From Bacillota bacterium (GTDB taxonomy: Bacteria; Bacillota; Clostridia; Lachnospirales; Lachnospiraceae): DNA of 64,000 nt. The notes beneath the pieces were generated by a model. That model saw only the letters and a list, made by a program, of their open reading frames with translations. It did no database searches and was not told where the DNA came from. Every line of letters starts with the position of its first letter. Position 1 is the stretch's first letter. The position numbers and the translations under genes are program-made. Positions 45,126 through 54,277 of the stretch are shown here, one piece after another. The DNA lies in the NCBI GenBank assembly GCA_023399055.1, contig JAEWQV010000010.1:806001-870000 (forward strand). Reading direction: 5' to 3'.

Positions 45126-47339
45126 TTAATCTTCACACAACAAATGAACTATTTTGGAACCATACTCAACATTTTCCATCCCCCATGCGAATTCATCAAT
45201 CATTATACCAATCTTTATTAATTCATCTCCGTAAGATAGCTGCTTGCCCTGGTCCACATTATAAAGCTTGTTCGGATCTAAACCTGCAAGTTTTAAATAT
45301 TTCCAACCACTATTTACTGATAAATTTAAGCGGTAATAACCAACCAAAGCCTCCTTCTTATCCTCTGAAACAACCAGCCATGAGCCAGTATCATTAGTAA
45401 ATGGGTTATCTAACCGATAAAAGGTACCTTTATGCAACAGTTCTTGGTATTTCTTATAAAATGCCACTTGTTCTTTCACTTGACCTGCTTCTTTAACACT
45501 TAATTCAGTAAGATCCATCTCGTATCCAAAAGCGCCGAAGAAAGCAACATTTGCTCTGGTCGATAGAGGTGTGGTTCTGCCGTTCTGAAGATTCGGAACA
45601 TGGGATACATGTGCCCCTATACTGGAAAGAGGATATACATAGGAGGTTCCATATTGAATTTTAACTCGGTCAACAGCATCCGAATTATCACTTGCCCAAG
45701 CTTGCGGGGCATAATATAACATACCGGGATCAAACCTCGCTCCTCCGCTGCTGCAGGACTCAAACAATATGTGCGGATATTTACTGGTTAAACGCTCATA
45801 TAAATCGTAGACACCTAGAACATATTGATGCAACACCTTACCCTGATACTGTGGCAGCTGTGCTACGGAATAACCTTCTGTAATATATCGGTTCATATCC
45901 CACTTTACATAGGATATTTTTGCTTTTGACAGGCATTGATCCATTAGCCCATATATATAATCCACCACTTCTACCCTACTAAAGTCCAGAACATGCTGGA
46001 ATCTTCCCGGTGATTGAAATCTTCCCGGTGTATGTATTATCCAGTCTGGATGCTTTCTGAATAAATCACTATCTTTATTCACCATCTCCGGTTCAAACCA
46101 TAAACCGAATTTCATACCAATACCTTCAATTTTATCAGCCAAACCCTCAATTCCGTCGGGCAATTTCTTATTATTCTTAACATACCAGTCCCCTAAGCCG
46201 GATTTTTCACCATCACGATCTCCGAACCAGCCGTCATCCAGCACCAGCAGCTCAATGCCTAATTCCTTTGCCTTTCCTGCCAGATGCAGGATTTTCTCTT
46301 CGGTAAAATCTGTCTGAGTTGCTTCCCAATTATTCACCAGTACCGGTCTAGCCTTATCTCTCCAGTAGCCTCTTACCAGCCTCGTGCGGAATAATTGATG
46401 ATAGGTCTGGCTCATGCCATTCAGTCCTTTATCGGAATATACCAGGACTGCTTCGGGGGTCTGGAACATTTCTCCCTCTGCAAGTTCCCATTGAAAGGTA
46501 TCCGGATGAATCCCCATTAAGACACGGGTCATATTATTATGATCAACCTCCACCTGCTCCAGATGATTACCGCTATAGACTAAAGCAAATCCATAGACCT
46601 CACCACTATACTGCGTGGTATTCTTTCTTCTTAGAGCCAGAAATGGATTATGCTCTGCACTGCTGGAGCCACGCATACTGTAGATGCCCTGAATGCCTTC
46701 ATCCAGCTCTCTTTCCTTGACGTAATGTTCTCTTCCCCAAGCTCCTACTAAATGAACCATCGAGTAATCATCATCGGGCAAATCAATACAAGCGCTCATA
46801 GCTCTATCCAAACAGATGGCTTCTGCACCATGATTTATAAACTTTACATTCCGTGTTATTACCGGCATTGCTTCATAAATGGTATAGCTTAATATCATTT
46901 CCGTATGGATTAATTCATCCATCAGCGTAATTTCTAAGGTCGTTGCTTCATTGTCACTCTCCACATAAGTTGCTGGAAGACCGGACAGCTTCTTCTTACC
47001 GGGTATTATACAATGTGATTTATAGGTAAAATTAGTTATACTGCTGCCATTGGATTGCTTAATGCAGAAAGCTGGATATCGAAAGTCCGAGGTTCCGAAA
47101 GAAGGATATTCTTGTTGGATATACTGCAAAGAAAGCTTAAGCTCTTCATCCTCTGAAGTATAGGCAGCTTGGGAGCAGTATTTTGTTCGAACAAGATAAC
47201 CGAAATACTCTCGGTCTCTGAGACGGCTTCCATAATACAAATTTGCCATTTGCTCGTTGTTCATTACTTTCATTAAGTAGCTAATCTCGTCATTGTATAA
47301 ATGAAACTCTCTTGCTTTTTCATGGTAAACTATGGGCAT
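45126..47339 (-). CDS. Alpha-galactosidase, glycoside hydrolase family 36
   Basis: At 737 residues it has the full length of bacterial GH36 tetrameric enzymes: an N-terminal beta-supersandwich, a barrel with LVLDDGWFGDRDGE, the nucleophile in YVKWDMNRYIT (near 480) and acid/base Asp in ASDNSDAVDR (near 552), after ESCSSGGARFD. It removes terminal alpha-galactose from raffinose-type or galactomannan oligosaccharides in the cytoplasm. A good ribosome site (GAAGGAAA) precedes the ATG. An inverted-repeat pair lies 40-105 bp upstream. galE follows upstream on the same strand. Confidence 0.95.
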   Translation of the reverse strand: MPIVYHEKAREFHLYNDEISYLMKVMNNEQMANLYYGSRLRDREYFGYLVRTKYCSQAAYTSEDEELKLSLQYIQQEYPSFGTSDFRYPAFCIKQSNGSSITNFTYKSHCIIPGKKKLSGLPATYVESDNEATTLEITLMDELIHTEMILSYTIYEAMPVITRNVKFINHGAEAICLDRAMSACIDLPDDDYSMVHLVGAWGREHYVKERELDEGIQGIYSMRGSSSAEHNPFLALRRKNTTQYSGEVYGFALVYSGNHLEQVEVDHNNMTRVLMGIHPDTFQWELAEGEMFQTPEAVLVYSDKGLNGMSQTYHQLFRTRLVRGYWRDKARPVLVNNWEATQTDFTEEKILHLAGKAKELGIELLVLDDGWFGDRDGEKSGLGDWYVKNNKKLPDGIEGLADKIEGIGMKFGLWFEPEMVNKDSDLFRKHPDWIIHTPGRFQSPGRFQHVLDFSRVEVVDYIYGLMDQCLSKAKISYVKWDMNRYITEGYSVAQLPQYQGKVLHQYVLGVYDLYERLTSKYPHILFESCSSGGARFDPGMLYYAPQAWASDNSDAVDRVKIQYGTSYVYPLSSIGAHVSHVPNLQNGRTTPLSTRANVAFFGAFGYEMDLTELSVKEAGQVKEQVAFYKKYQELLHKGTFYRLDNPFTNDTGSWLVVSEDKKEALVGYYRLNLSVNSGWKYLKLAGLDPNKLYNVDQGKQLSYGDELIKIGIMIDEFAWGMENVEYGSKIVHLLCED

Positions 47340-47378
47340 AATATTTCCTTCCTCATCGTATTTAAAGTGTTCTATCGT

Positions 47379-47444
47379 TGATTAGAGTGTCAAAAGTCCT
47401 TGTAACGTTTATATAGTTAAAATAGACTTTTGATACTCTAATCA
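47379..47444. repeat. Paired 20-bp inverted repeat, copy 2
   Basis: TGATTAGAGTGTCAAAAGTC (47379-47398) and its complement with one mismatch (47425-47444) enclose 26 bp containing TATATAA. It lies 40 bp before the GH36 start. It shares TGATT at the outside and TGTCAAAAGTC at the inside with copy 1, while the middle bases differ in both arms together. Confidence 0.75.
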
Positions 47445-47557
47445 ATTTATTACAATTTAAAATTACTTTTGCATTGCTTTGTTAAATCTTGATAATTCTG
47501 TGTTTAATATAATAGTACCTGTAAGCAACTACTTGGTTATTTAGCCCTTATATGTTT

Positions 47558-48571
47558 TTATATATGATATCCCTTAGGATTCCCGCTCTGCCATCTCCAT
47601 GCATCTTCGCACATTTCCATGAGTCCACGTTCAGCTTTCCAGCCTAGCTCCTTCTCGGCAAGAGCAGGGTCAGCATAGCAGGTTGCAATATCACCCTTGC
47701 GCCTTGGATGCATTTGATAGGGAATTTCCTTACCGCATACCTTTGAAAATGCCTGAAGTATTTCCAGAACAGAATATCCATTTCCGGTTCCCAAATTGTA
47801 GGTGTTGAGTCCAGGTAAAAGCTTTAATCTTTCAATTGCCTTTAAATGACCCAGTGCTAAATCAACTACATGAATATAATCTCGCACTCCTGTACCATCT
47901 GGAGTGCCATAATCAGAACCAAACACAGCGACGCATTTCAATCTACCCACTGCCACTTGAGTGATGTATGGTACTAGATTATTGGGTATACCCAGTGGAT
48001 TTTCGCCAATTCTTCCGCTCTTATGTGCACCAATAGGATTAAAATAACGAAGAATAATTATATTCCAGGAACAATCGGCTGTATAAATATCCTTTAGAAT
48101 TTCTTCGATCATCAACTTCGTTCTGCCGTAGGGATTTGTAACAGACAAAGGAAAATCTTCGGTTATCGGCACCGTGGCTGGATCTCCATACACAGTTGCA
48201 GAAGAACTAAATACCAGATTCTTTACTCCTGCTGTTTTCATTGCCTCACAAAGATTTAAAGTTCCCACAATATTATTACGATAATACTCCATGGGTTTTT
48301 CTACCGATTCACCTACCGCTTTCAAACCTGCGAAATGGATGACCGCCTCCGGCTTTTCCAGCTCAAATATTTCTGTAAGACGTTCTTTATTCAGTAAATC
48401 TATGTTATAAAACTTAATATCCTTATTGGTAAGCTGCTTTACTCTATTCAAAGACTCCTCACAGGAGTTAATTAAGTTATCAACTACTATAACCTCATAT
48501 CCTTGATTCAATAACTCCAAACAGGTATGACTTCCGATATATCCTGCTCCACCAGTAACTAATATGGACAC
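47558..48571 (-). CDS. galE: UDP-glucose 4-epimerase
   Basis: This 337-residue SDR enzyme has TGGAGYIGSHTCLELL (NAD binding) and FSSSATVYGDP with NPYGRTKLMIE giving the Ser-Tyr-Lys triad. The start is a GTG following GGAGG. It interconverts UDP-galactose and UDP-glucose (and possibly the N-acetyl forms), the last step of the Leloir pathway. It sits between the NahK-like kinase and the GH36 alpha-galactosidase, so the cluster handles released galactose. No galT is in the window. Confidence 0.95.
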   Translation of the reverse strand: MSILVTGGAGYIGSHTCLELLNQGYEVIVVDNLINSCEESLNRVKQLTNKDIKFYNIDLLNKERLTEIFELEKPEAVIHFAGLKAVGESVEKPMEYYRNNIVGTLNLCEAMKTAGVKNLVFSSSATVYGDPATVPITEDFPLSVTNPYGRTKLMIEEILKDIYTADCSWNIIILRYFNPIGAHKSGRIGENPLGIPNNLVPYITQVAVGRLKCVAVFGSDYGTPDGTGVRDYIHVVDLALGHLKAIERLKLLPGLNTYNLGTGNGYSVLEILQAFSKVCGKEIPYQMHPRRKGDIATCYADPALAEKELGWKAERGLMEMCEDAWRWQSGNPKGYHI

Positions 48572-48694
48572 CGCATAACCTCCATCCCAATCTATTTTTA
48601 ATCTTATTTATACTTTTGCGTATTGCAAATAAAATACCCAGTTATTACTTTGCAAATATCAAACGATTTCTAATGGCTGAACTACATCACTTGC

Positions 48695-49810
48695 TTATTT
48701 ATATTTCTTCACAATAGCTACCATCTCATCCCAGTTCTTTTCCATCTCAGCCACCAGCTTTAATTGTGTCCTAGCTCGATCCAGATTGTGACCTTCACGA
48801 TGAATTCTAAAGTAGGTATCCCCCTGTAAATAATCCGTTAAAAACCGGATACCGCATTCTAAGGTCATCATCTTTGCACCAACCGGCAGCATTGCTATTT
48901 CAGTTTCACTTAGGCTCCCATTACACCCTTCCAGAAAACCCTTGGCATAGAACTCAAAAAGCTCCAGTTGAAAATTAACCTTATTCAAATCTTTCTCATC
49001 CTCTGCAGCTGTTGTTGCTCCGAAACGTATAGCATCACCAAAATCAGTTACTGAAAATCCAGGCATCACGGTATCCAGGTCAATGACACAAATTGCTTTG
49101 CCGGTCTCATCATCAATCAGGATATTATTTAATTTGGTATCATTGTGGGTAACTTTAAGGGGAAGTTTTTTCCCCTGATATAAATCCATTAATATATGGG
49201 TAAAGCTCTCCTGTTTATAAATAAAATCAAGTTCATTGGTGACTTGCCCCACTCTACCAAAGGAATCCTCTTCAACTGCTTTCCTTAAGGCTTTTAATCG
49301 AACCGGGGTATTATGAAAGTCCTTTATGGTTTCGTAAAGTGTCTCTGCAGGATAATCAGAAAGCAGGTTTTGAAAGTGACCAAAGGCTACAGCACTCTGA
49401 TAAAAATCCTCAGGTTTTTCTACAGCGTCATAAGAGGTAGCCTTCTCAATGAATAGATAAGCTCTCCAATAAGCTCCTATGCTGTCTATGTAATAATCAT
49501 ATCCAGACTTCGTTCTCACAACATTTAAGGTTTCTCTTCTTACATTGCCGTTCGCTTTATGAATTTTATTTTTTATAAAATCCGTCACACCTACAATATT
49601 CTTCATCAGTTGCTCAGGCTGTTGAAAAATCTGATGATTGATTCTTTGCAGAATGTAACGAATTTCGGTTCCAGCCTCCTGCGTGGTAGATACGACATAC
49701 GTATCGTTGATATGACCATTTCCATAGCGTTCATACTGTGTACAGTCACCTTGAAAATCCATATTACTAATGACTTCTTCTATTCTTGAGCAATATTCCT
49801 CTCTTGTCAT
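48695..49810 (-). CDS. NahK-like sugar 1-kinase (aminoglycoside phosphotransferase fold)
   Basis: About 371 residues with the fold of N-acetylhexosamine 1-kinase: N-terminal YGNGHINDTYVV, catalytic loop VTHNDTKLNNILIDD and metal-binding VIDLDTVMPGFSVTDFGDAIRFG. I choose the ATG at 49810, 9 bases after AAAGGA. NahK phosphorylates GlcNAc or GalNAc at C1 and works with GalT and GalE in the lacto-N-biose pathway. Here it is beside GalE and GH36 but without a GH112 phosphorylase, so its true substrate could be HexNAc or galactose. Confidence 0.87.
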   Translation of the reverse strand: MTREEYCSRIEEVISNMDFQGDCTQYERYGNGHINDTYVVSTTQEAGTEIRYILQRINHQIFQQPEQLMKNIVGVTDFIKNKIHKANGNVRRETLNVVRTKSGYDYYIDSIGAYWRAYLFIEKATSYDAVEKPEDFYQSAVAFGHFQNLLSDYPAETLYETIKDFHNTPVRLKALRKAVEEDSFGRVGQVTNELDFIYKQESFTHILMDLYQGKKLPLKVTHNDTKLNNILIDDETGKAICVIDLDTVMPGFSVTDFGDAIRFGATTAAEDEKDLNKVNFQLELFEFYAKGFLEGCNGSLSETEIAMLPVGAKMMTLECGIRFLTDYLQGDTYFRIHREGHNLDRARTQLKLVAEMEKNWDEMVAIVKKYK

Positions 49811-49951
49811 ATGATACATTCCTTTCGCGCATCTTTATCAATATTTAAATATTAGGATTACACCCGTCCTATATCTATTTCTCAATTTCTTTAACAACGA
49901 CATATTTATCTTCGTTATCAGTAACTCAGTAATTAATCCACAAGGTTTACT

Positions 49952-51241
49952 TTATTTCAGATGACTATCAACAACTGCCTTAAATTTCAAGGCATCACTT
50001 TCTGATAAATAAGGACAATCCTCTAACCCGGCAACCTCTTCTTTTAGAACAAACATACTAAGCGTATTAAAACGAGCACCTGTTTTCATATAATTGATAA
50101 TTGCTGCCTGTAAGGAGCTATTACTATCTACCTTCGATAAATCGACTTCTTTATCTCCAAATACCCGCTCCAATAGCATCGTGTCACTGGTTTTAATGGG
50201 ATAACGATAGAACAGTCTTTGGACTTTCACAATATTGCTCTTTTCATTGTCCATGACCAAAGAAAGTCTGGAATCATACAACCAGCTTTCACTCCAAAAT
50301 CCCTTAATATCTAATTCACTAAAATACATCGTATAGAATTCTAATGCTAATTCCATACAGCTTCTAACTTTTTGAGGTGTATATCCAGGACCATCCGGGA
50401 TATGGAACGCTAATAATATATTCCCTTTTGTTATAGACAACTTCCAATCCGATTTCTGTAACACTACTGGGAGCTTTTCCACAAAACCCATTGGATTAAT
50501 TGCATTTGCCCGTATTGTTGAATCATCTTCTTGCCACTGTGAAACGAATTTACCCACTTCATCATAGATATCATTCGTTCCACTAAACTGACCGTCCCGG
50601 CGAAATGCAAAGTTTGCGTGCTGTAGTGCTAATACGCGGTTATCCCTAGCGTTTCGATATACACTGATGTCTTCTTCCAGTTTGCAAGGTATGAAGTAAA
50701 ATCTGTCCATGAGAAATATGGAACAAGTGTAAAAATTAATATCCCAGGGGAAGTCACTCACTGTGAGATCCTCCTGGGTAATCCATTTTTCAAACTGTCT
50801 TTTCATCATGGTATGTGGTATTTCTTCATAGTATTTTAATGGAACCCCCCGACTCTCAAGGATTTCCATAGAAGGTTTTACACATGCTAATAAGAGAATA
50901 AAGGAATAGTATTGCTGATAATTAGGTAAACATGCCGGTGTTAAGTTCGTATAATAATTGTCCTCGAACCTTTTCATTGCCTGGCACATATCCCAAACTA
51001 AAAATTTAGTAAAGTAACTTAGGATAGGATCATTTTCAATTTCCTTTAAAGCCTTTTCCAGCTGCTGAATTTTCTCCTCAGGTAACCGATACTTTTTAAA
51101 ACAATCTTGTAAAAAGCTCTTTTCAATTATCTCACTTTGGATATCTTCCTCATATAAATCGAAGAATCGTTCCACATTGGGTAAATTTTGAAAACCGCAA
51201 TGTGTCACACATTCTGAAAATTTGTATCTTTTTTCTCCCAT
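49952..51241 (-). CDS. DUF5596-like protein, possible acyltransferase
   Basis: About 429 residues from the ATG at 51241 (AAAGGG 10 bases upstream), no signal peptide and no membrane helix. The N-terminal half is helical and acidic; the central part has WDMCQAMKRFEDNYY and the C-terminal half has a GNAT-like look with LSITKGNILLAFHIPDGPG and FYTMYFSELDIKGFWSES. I recall similar proteins annotated as acyltransferase-domain/DUF5596 beside clostridial sugar genes, but function is unknown. It is the first gene of a run with NahK-like kinase, galE and GH36, divergent from an MsmR-like regulator. Confidence 0.6.
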   Translation of the reverse strand: MGEKRYKFSECVTHCGFQNLPNVERFFDLYEEDIQSEIIEKSFLQDCFKKYRLPEEKIQQLEKALKEIENDPILSYFTKFLVWDMCQAMKRFEDNYYTNLTPACLPNYQQYYSFILLLACVKPSMEILESRGVPLKYYEEIPHTMMKRQFEKWITQEDLTVSDFPWDINFYTCSIFLMDRFYFIPCKLEEDISVYRNARDNRVLALQHANFAFRRDGQFSGTNDIYDEVGKFVSQWQEDDSTIRANAINPMGFVEKLPVVLQKSDWKLSITKGNILLAFHIPDGPGYTPQKVRSCMELALEFYTMYFSELDIKGFWSESWLYDSRLSLVMDNEKSNIVKVQRLFYRYPIKTSDTMLLERVFGDKEVDLSKVDSNSSLQAAIINYMKTGARFNTLSMFVLKEEVAGLEDCPYLSESDALKFKAVVDSHLK

Positions 51242-51290
51242 AATGACCAACCCTTTCTTAAAGCATACCTGCCTACCCATAATATGTTTC

Positions 51291-51454
51291 GAGTATCAAA
51301 AGCCAATCCAGTCTATGAATGATGAATAAGACTTATATACACTCATATTCATCCCTTTTAGTTAAGGAAGGCTTTTACGCTTAAATTATAATATTAGACA
51401 CTAATCATAATACCATCTGCCCTTTGTAGGGGTAAAACGGATTTTGATACTTTT
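51291..51454. repeat. Diverged inverted-repeat pair related to copies 1 and 2
   Basis: GAGTATCAAAAGCCAATCC (51291-51309) and GGATTTTGATACTTTT (51439-51454) are inverted relatives sharing AGTATCAAAA and TCC, 129 bp apart, in the divergent region of the DUF5596-like gene and the AraC regulator. Similarity to the other pairs is limited to the TATCAAAAG core. Confidence 0.4.
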
Positions 51455-51535
51455 TATTGTCTTTTTGTGTGTATTTATCTGTTCACCTGTTTTTTTATTA
51501 GGATAGTTTTTAGAGGGCACTTCACAAGCGCACGG

Positions 51536-51565
51536 TTGATATTCATAACTCATCCGTGCTATAAT
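51536..51565 (+). promoter_or_regulatory. Predicted sigma-A promoter of the MsmR-like regulator
   Basis: TTGATA (51536-51541) and TATAAT (51560-51565) are spaced by 18 bp, about 44 bp before the regulator ATG, which follows AAGGGAAGG. The rest of the 51242-51608 gap holds the inverted pair and no gene. Confidence 0.65.
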
Positions 51566-51608
51566 ATTAAGGACATTATGTAAAGTACCAAAAGGGAAGG
51601 TATTATCT

Positions 51609-52538
51609 ATGAGAGTAAAACATTGTGAGCTTTTATCCGATGATGGTAAAACGGTAAGTAATCTTAATTCCTATTTGAAGGAAATATATACAGATGACAC
51701 TATGAAGGAATTACATTTTAATGATAATACCAACTCTTCCGAATTATATATGTACTACTGCGGCATATCCTCTTGTCTTCCGGGACATACCTGGGGTCCG
51801 GCAATCAGAGAACATTATGTAATTCACTATGTTTTGTCCGGCGAAGGCACCTTAAGAGTAAAGGATAAAGTATATCACTTGAAAGAAAATGAAGGATTTT
51901 TATTAAGTCCAAACGAAGTTACCATCTATTCAGCAAGTGTTGAAAATCCTTGGGAGTATGTCTGGGTAGGATTTCATGGCTTAAATGCTTATAATTACCT
52001 GCGTTTATCTGAAATAACGCAAGAAGAGCCAATCTTTAAATTTACCAGAGGCGACCAGCTAAAAAATTGCATGTTAGAAATGGTTAAGGTAAACAACGAA
52101 TATACTCATAGTACAAATCTGCGTATTCAATCCCTGCTCTATTCCTTATTTGCCGAATTAGTTGAAAACGCACAACAAAGTAACTCCGTAAATCCTCATA
52201 CCACCAAAAGTCAATACATTCGTAAAGCAATCGACTACATTCATACGAATTACATGGAACACATTACCGTAGGAGACCTGGCTAATTATGTAGGCTTAGA
52301 CCGCAGCTATTTTACAACGATCTTTAAGGAGTGTTTAAACACACCTCCACAGAAATATTTAACCCAATATAAAATTAATAAAGCCTGCAGCCTTCTTAAA
52401 GACAACACATTTTCTATAGCAGAGATAGCTACAATCTCCGGGTATAATGATCCGGTAGTCTTTCAGAAAGCCTTTAAAAATACCATTGGTATTTCACCTT
52501 CTAAATATAGATCCAGTCATTTGATTAATATCACCTGA
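51609..52538 (+). CDS. AraC-family regulator, MsmR/RafR-like
   Basis: An N-terminal cupin domain (about 45-165; GHTWGPAIREHYVIHYVLSGEGTL) binds the sugar signal; two HTH motifs (HITVGDLANYVGLDRSYFTTIFKE and FSIAEIATISGYNDPVVFQKAFK) bind DNA. This resembles MsmR/RafR activators of alpha-galactoside genes. It is divergent from the DUF5596-NahK-GalE-GH36 run and is the natural regulator for it. The TATCAAAAG/TGTCAAAAG repeats upstream of the run and of GH36 are candidate binding sites. Confidence 0.86.
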   Translation: MRVKHCELLSDDGKTVSNLNSYLKEIYTDDTMKELHFNDNTNSSELYMYYCGISSCLPGHTWGPAIREHYVIHYVLSGEGTLRVKDKVYHLKENEGFLLSPNEVTIYSASVENPWEYVWVGFHGLNAYNYLRLSEITQEEPIFKFTRGDQLKNCMLEMVKVNNEYTHSTNLRIQSLLYSLFAELVENAQQSNSVNPHTTKSQYIRKAIDYIHTNYMEHITVGDLANYVGLDRSYFTTIFKECLNTPPQKYLTQYKINKACSLLKDNTFSIAEIATISGYNDPVVFQKAFKNTIGISPSKYRSSHLINIT

Positions 52539-52539
52539 T

Positions 52540-52582
52540 AAAAGCACTTATAATTCTTTCATTAAGATTATTGTGCTTTTGC
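52540..52582 (+). terminator. Terminator of the MsmR-like regulator
   Basis: AAAAGCAC and GTGCTTTT form an 8-bp stem ending in T residues immediately after the stop codon; the 25-nt loop is long. Confidence 0.6.
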
Positions 52583-52615
52583 AAATCGTTATTAAAGCCA
52601 TACTATTTGACAAAT

Positions 52616-52676
52616 AAAGACCAATCAGTTAACTACAGTATTTGAATTTCATACTAGAGTTAATTGGTTGGTCTTT
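52616..52676. terminator. Second long hairpin between convergent genes
   Basis: AAAGACCAATCAGTTAACT and its near-complement (one mismatch) form a 19-bp stem with A and T ends. It can terminate the regulator (plus) and the acetyltransferase (minus). Confidence 0.8.
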
Positions 52677-52724
52677 CTATCGTATAGATTATTTAATTTA
52701 GGGTATTGCTTCTGCAACCTATGT

Positions 52725-53207
52725 CTATCTTAGTTTTAAAACGGATACAATCTCATCTCCGCAGATCTCACCGGTTTCCTTGAACCCTCCCCAGGTATAA
52801 AGTCTCTTAGCAACTTCATTCTCTGGTTCGTAGGAAAGCCAGCAGTAATCAGCTTCACCGCAGGGCATTGTTTTTATGTAATCTATGGCGGCTAACAACG
52901 CTTTTCGCCCAATTCCTTTATTTTGATATTCTTTATCAATCATAAAACGCCAAATGCAATAACTATTTTCAGCAACCGTTGGTAAATCCTCTTCTCCATT
53001 GGTTCCATAAGCAAACATAACAAATCCCACGAGACAATCGTCCTCATAAATACCAAAGGGCAATGCTATACCACCTGAAGTAATTGTAGTATAAGCTTGC
53101 AAAATGCTCTGGGTATTCGTTGCTACAAAATTCTCCTGTTCTGTATTCACAGACAGTTTAATTATTTTCCATATATTTTTATCGTCAACCTTACGTAGTT
53201 CTATCAT
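52725..53207 (-). CDS. GNAT acetyltransferase, spermidine/diamine acetyltransferase-like
   Basis: 160 residues with WRFMIDKEYQNKGIGRKALLAAIDYI (acetyl-CoA pyrophosphate loop) and WLSYEPENEVAKRLYTWGGFKETGEI, as in BltD/PaiA-like acetyltransferases. GGGAGAAACAT precedes the ATG. It is a close relative in layout of the protein at 61288-61773. Likely substrate is a polyamine or amino compound; not certain. Confidence 0.83.
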   Translation of the reverse strand: MIELRKVDDKNIWKIIKLSVNTEQENFVATNTQSILQAYTTITSGGIALPFGIYEDDCLVGFVMFAYGTNGEEDLPTVAENSYCIWRFMIDKEYQNKGIGRKALLAAIDYIKTMPCGEADYCWLSYEPENEVAKRLYTWGGFKETGEICGDEIVSVLKLR

Positions 53208-53298
53208 ATGTTTCTCCCATTACTTTCTGTTTATTTTCTTTCATTTTACAATTAAAACTTATGTATATCGGGTTACTTTCTTTCTTATATATGCCCCT

Positions 53299-53368
53299 TA
53301 TTTCTTGCGCTTTATTTCTTGTTCTTTATTTCTTGTTCTTAATTTCTTGCTCTTTATTTCTTGCTCTT
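53299..53368. repeat. Five tandem 14-bp repeats spanning the pdaA-like stop codon
   Basis: On the plus strand five units of the pattern TATTTCTTGYKCTT run from 53299 to 53368; on the minus strand each reads AAGARCAAGAAATW. The stop codon TAA of the deacetylase gene uses bases of the first two units. They directly abut the 15-bp coding repeat. Confidence 0.85.
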
Positions 53369-54202
53369 TGTCTCTTCCACCTTTGTCTCTTCCACCTTTG
53401 TCTCTTCCACCTTCGCCATATCACTCACCAGTCTGAACTCGTAGTCCTCCTTCTCTAACTGAGTTAACATTGCATCCAAATTATCTGCTACCATAGGTGA
53501 AACGCCATGAAGTAAAACAATTGCACCTCTGTGGTGTTGATTTTTAAATAAATCCAATGTGGTCTTCTTAGAAGGTTGATTCTTCAAATTCCAATCATTG
53601 GGCAATGCAATGCTCCAGAAGATGGAGGTGTAACCAAGTTCCTGGGTATATGCAAGTGCTCTTTCGCTATAACCTCCTTCTGGTGGTCTAACGAATTTAG
53701 CCATCTTCTCCCCAGTTACCTTTTCATAAGCCTTTTCCACTCCTTCCAGCTCTTCTTTTAGCGAGCTCTTGGACTGCTTATAAAAGGGAATATGCTTAAC
53801 GGTATGGTTGGCTACGATATGTCCTTCCTTAACCATTCGTTTAATTGCTTTGGGATTAGCAGTAATCGCTGCTTTACATACAAAGAAGGTGGCTTGTATG
53901 TTGTGGTCTTTTAATACATCAAGGATTTGGTTAGTATAACCATTGTCATAACCTAGGTCAAAGGTTAGATAAATATATTTTTTCTTCGTATTGTAAACAT
54001 AATACCCATCATATTTTTCAAGTAATCCCTTTGTAGTCGCTGAAACAGCAGGTGATTTGTGACTTTTGCTTTTTGTGTATCCCCAATTAAGTGCCTTATT
54101 GCTCAAGGAAGCTGCATAAGCCTCTGTAGGGGCATTTGTAAATGCCATAACAAATGCCAATATAATTGCTAGTAATACATTCATTTTCTTCAATTTGGTC
54201 AC
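53354..54202 (-). CDS. pdaA: PdaA-like polysaccharide deacetylase with VEETK repeat tail
   Basis: An N-terminal signal or anchor helix (MNVLLAIILAFVMAFTNA) leads to a NodB-type domain with motif 1 LTFDLGYDNGYTNQIL, HxxxH motif in GHIVANHTVKH and RPPEGGYSERAL, matching PdaA, which deacetylates N-acetylmuramic acid on the way to muramic-delta-lactam in spore cortex. The longest frame starts at GTG (54202); a TTG three codons in, after AAAGGTGA, is at least as likely. The C-terminus carries three perfect VEETK repeats then SKK, absent from typical PdaA and likely slippage-prone. Confidence 0.85.
   Translation of the reverse strand: MTKLKKMNVLLAIILAFVMAFTNAPTEAYAASLSNKALNWGYTKSKSHKSPAVSATTKGLLEKYDGYYVYNTKKKYIYLTFDLGYDNGYTNQILDVLKDHNIQATFFVCKAAITANPKAIKRMVKEGHIVANHTVKHIPFYKQSKSSLKEELEGVEKAYEKVTGEKMAKFVRPPEGGYSERALAYTQELGYTSIFWSIALPNDWNLKNQPSKKTTLDLFKNQHHRGAIVLLHGVSPMVADNLDAMLTQLEKEDYEFRLVSDMAKVEETKVEETKVEETKSKK
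53369..53413. repeat. Three perfect 15-bp coding repeats (VEETK)
   Basis: TGTCTCTTCCACCTT on the plus strand is repeated three times without error inside the deacetylase gene, encoding the charged tail. The length is a multiple of three, so copy changes keep the frame. Confidence 0.95.
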
Positions 54203-54277
54203 CTTTTTCTTTTGTAGTATTGTTGTGGTTCTTGTAGTAAGCTTTTACTTAATGCGTAATAATCATTATAAATTATC

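Noticed and set aside
46010..46045. Apparent internal duplication PGRFQSPGRFQ in GH36
   Set aside because: The segment has the normal length for this family at the VLDFSR block, so similarity of the two halves is probably coincidental.
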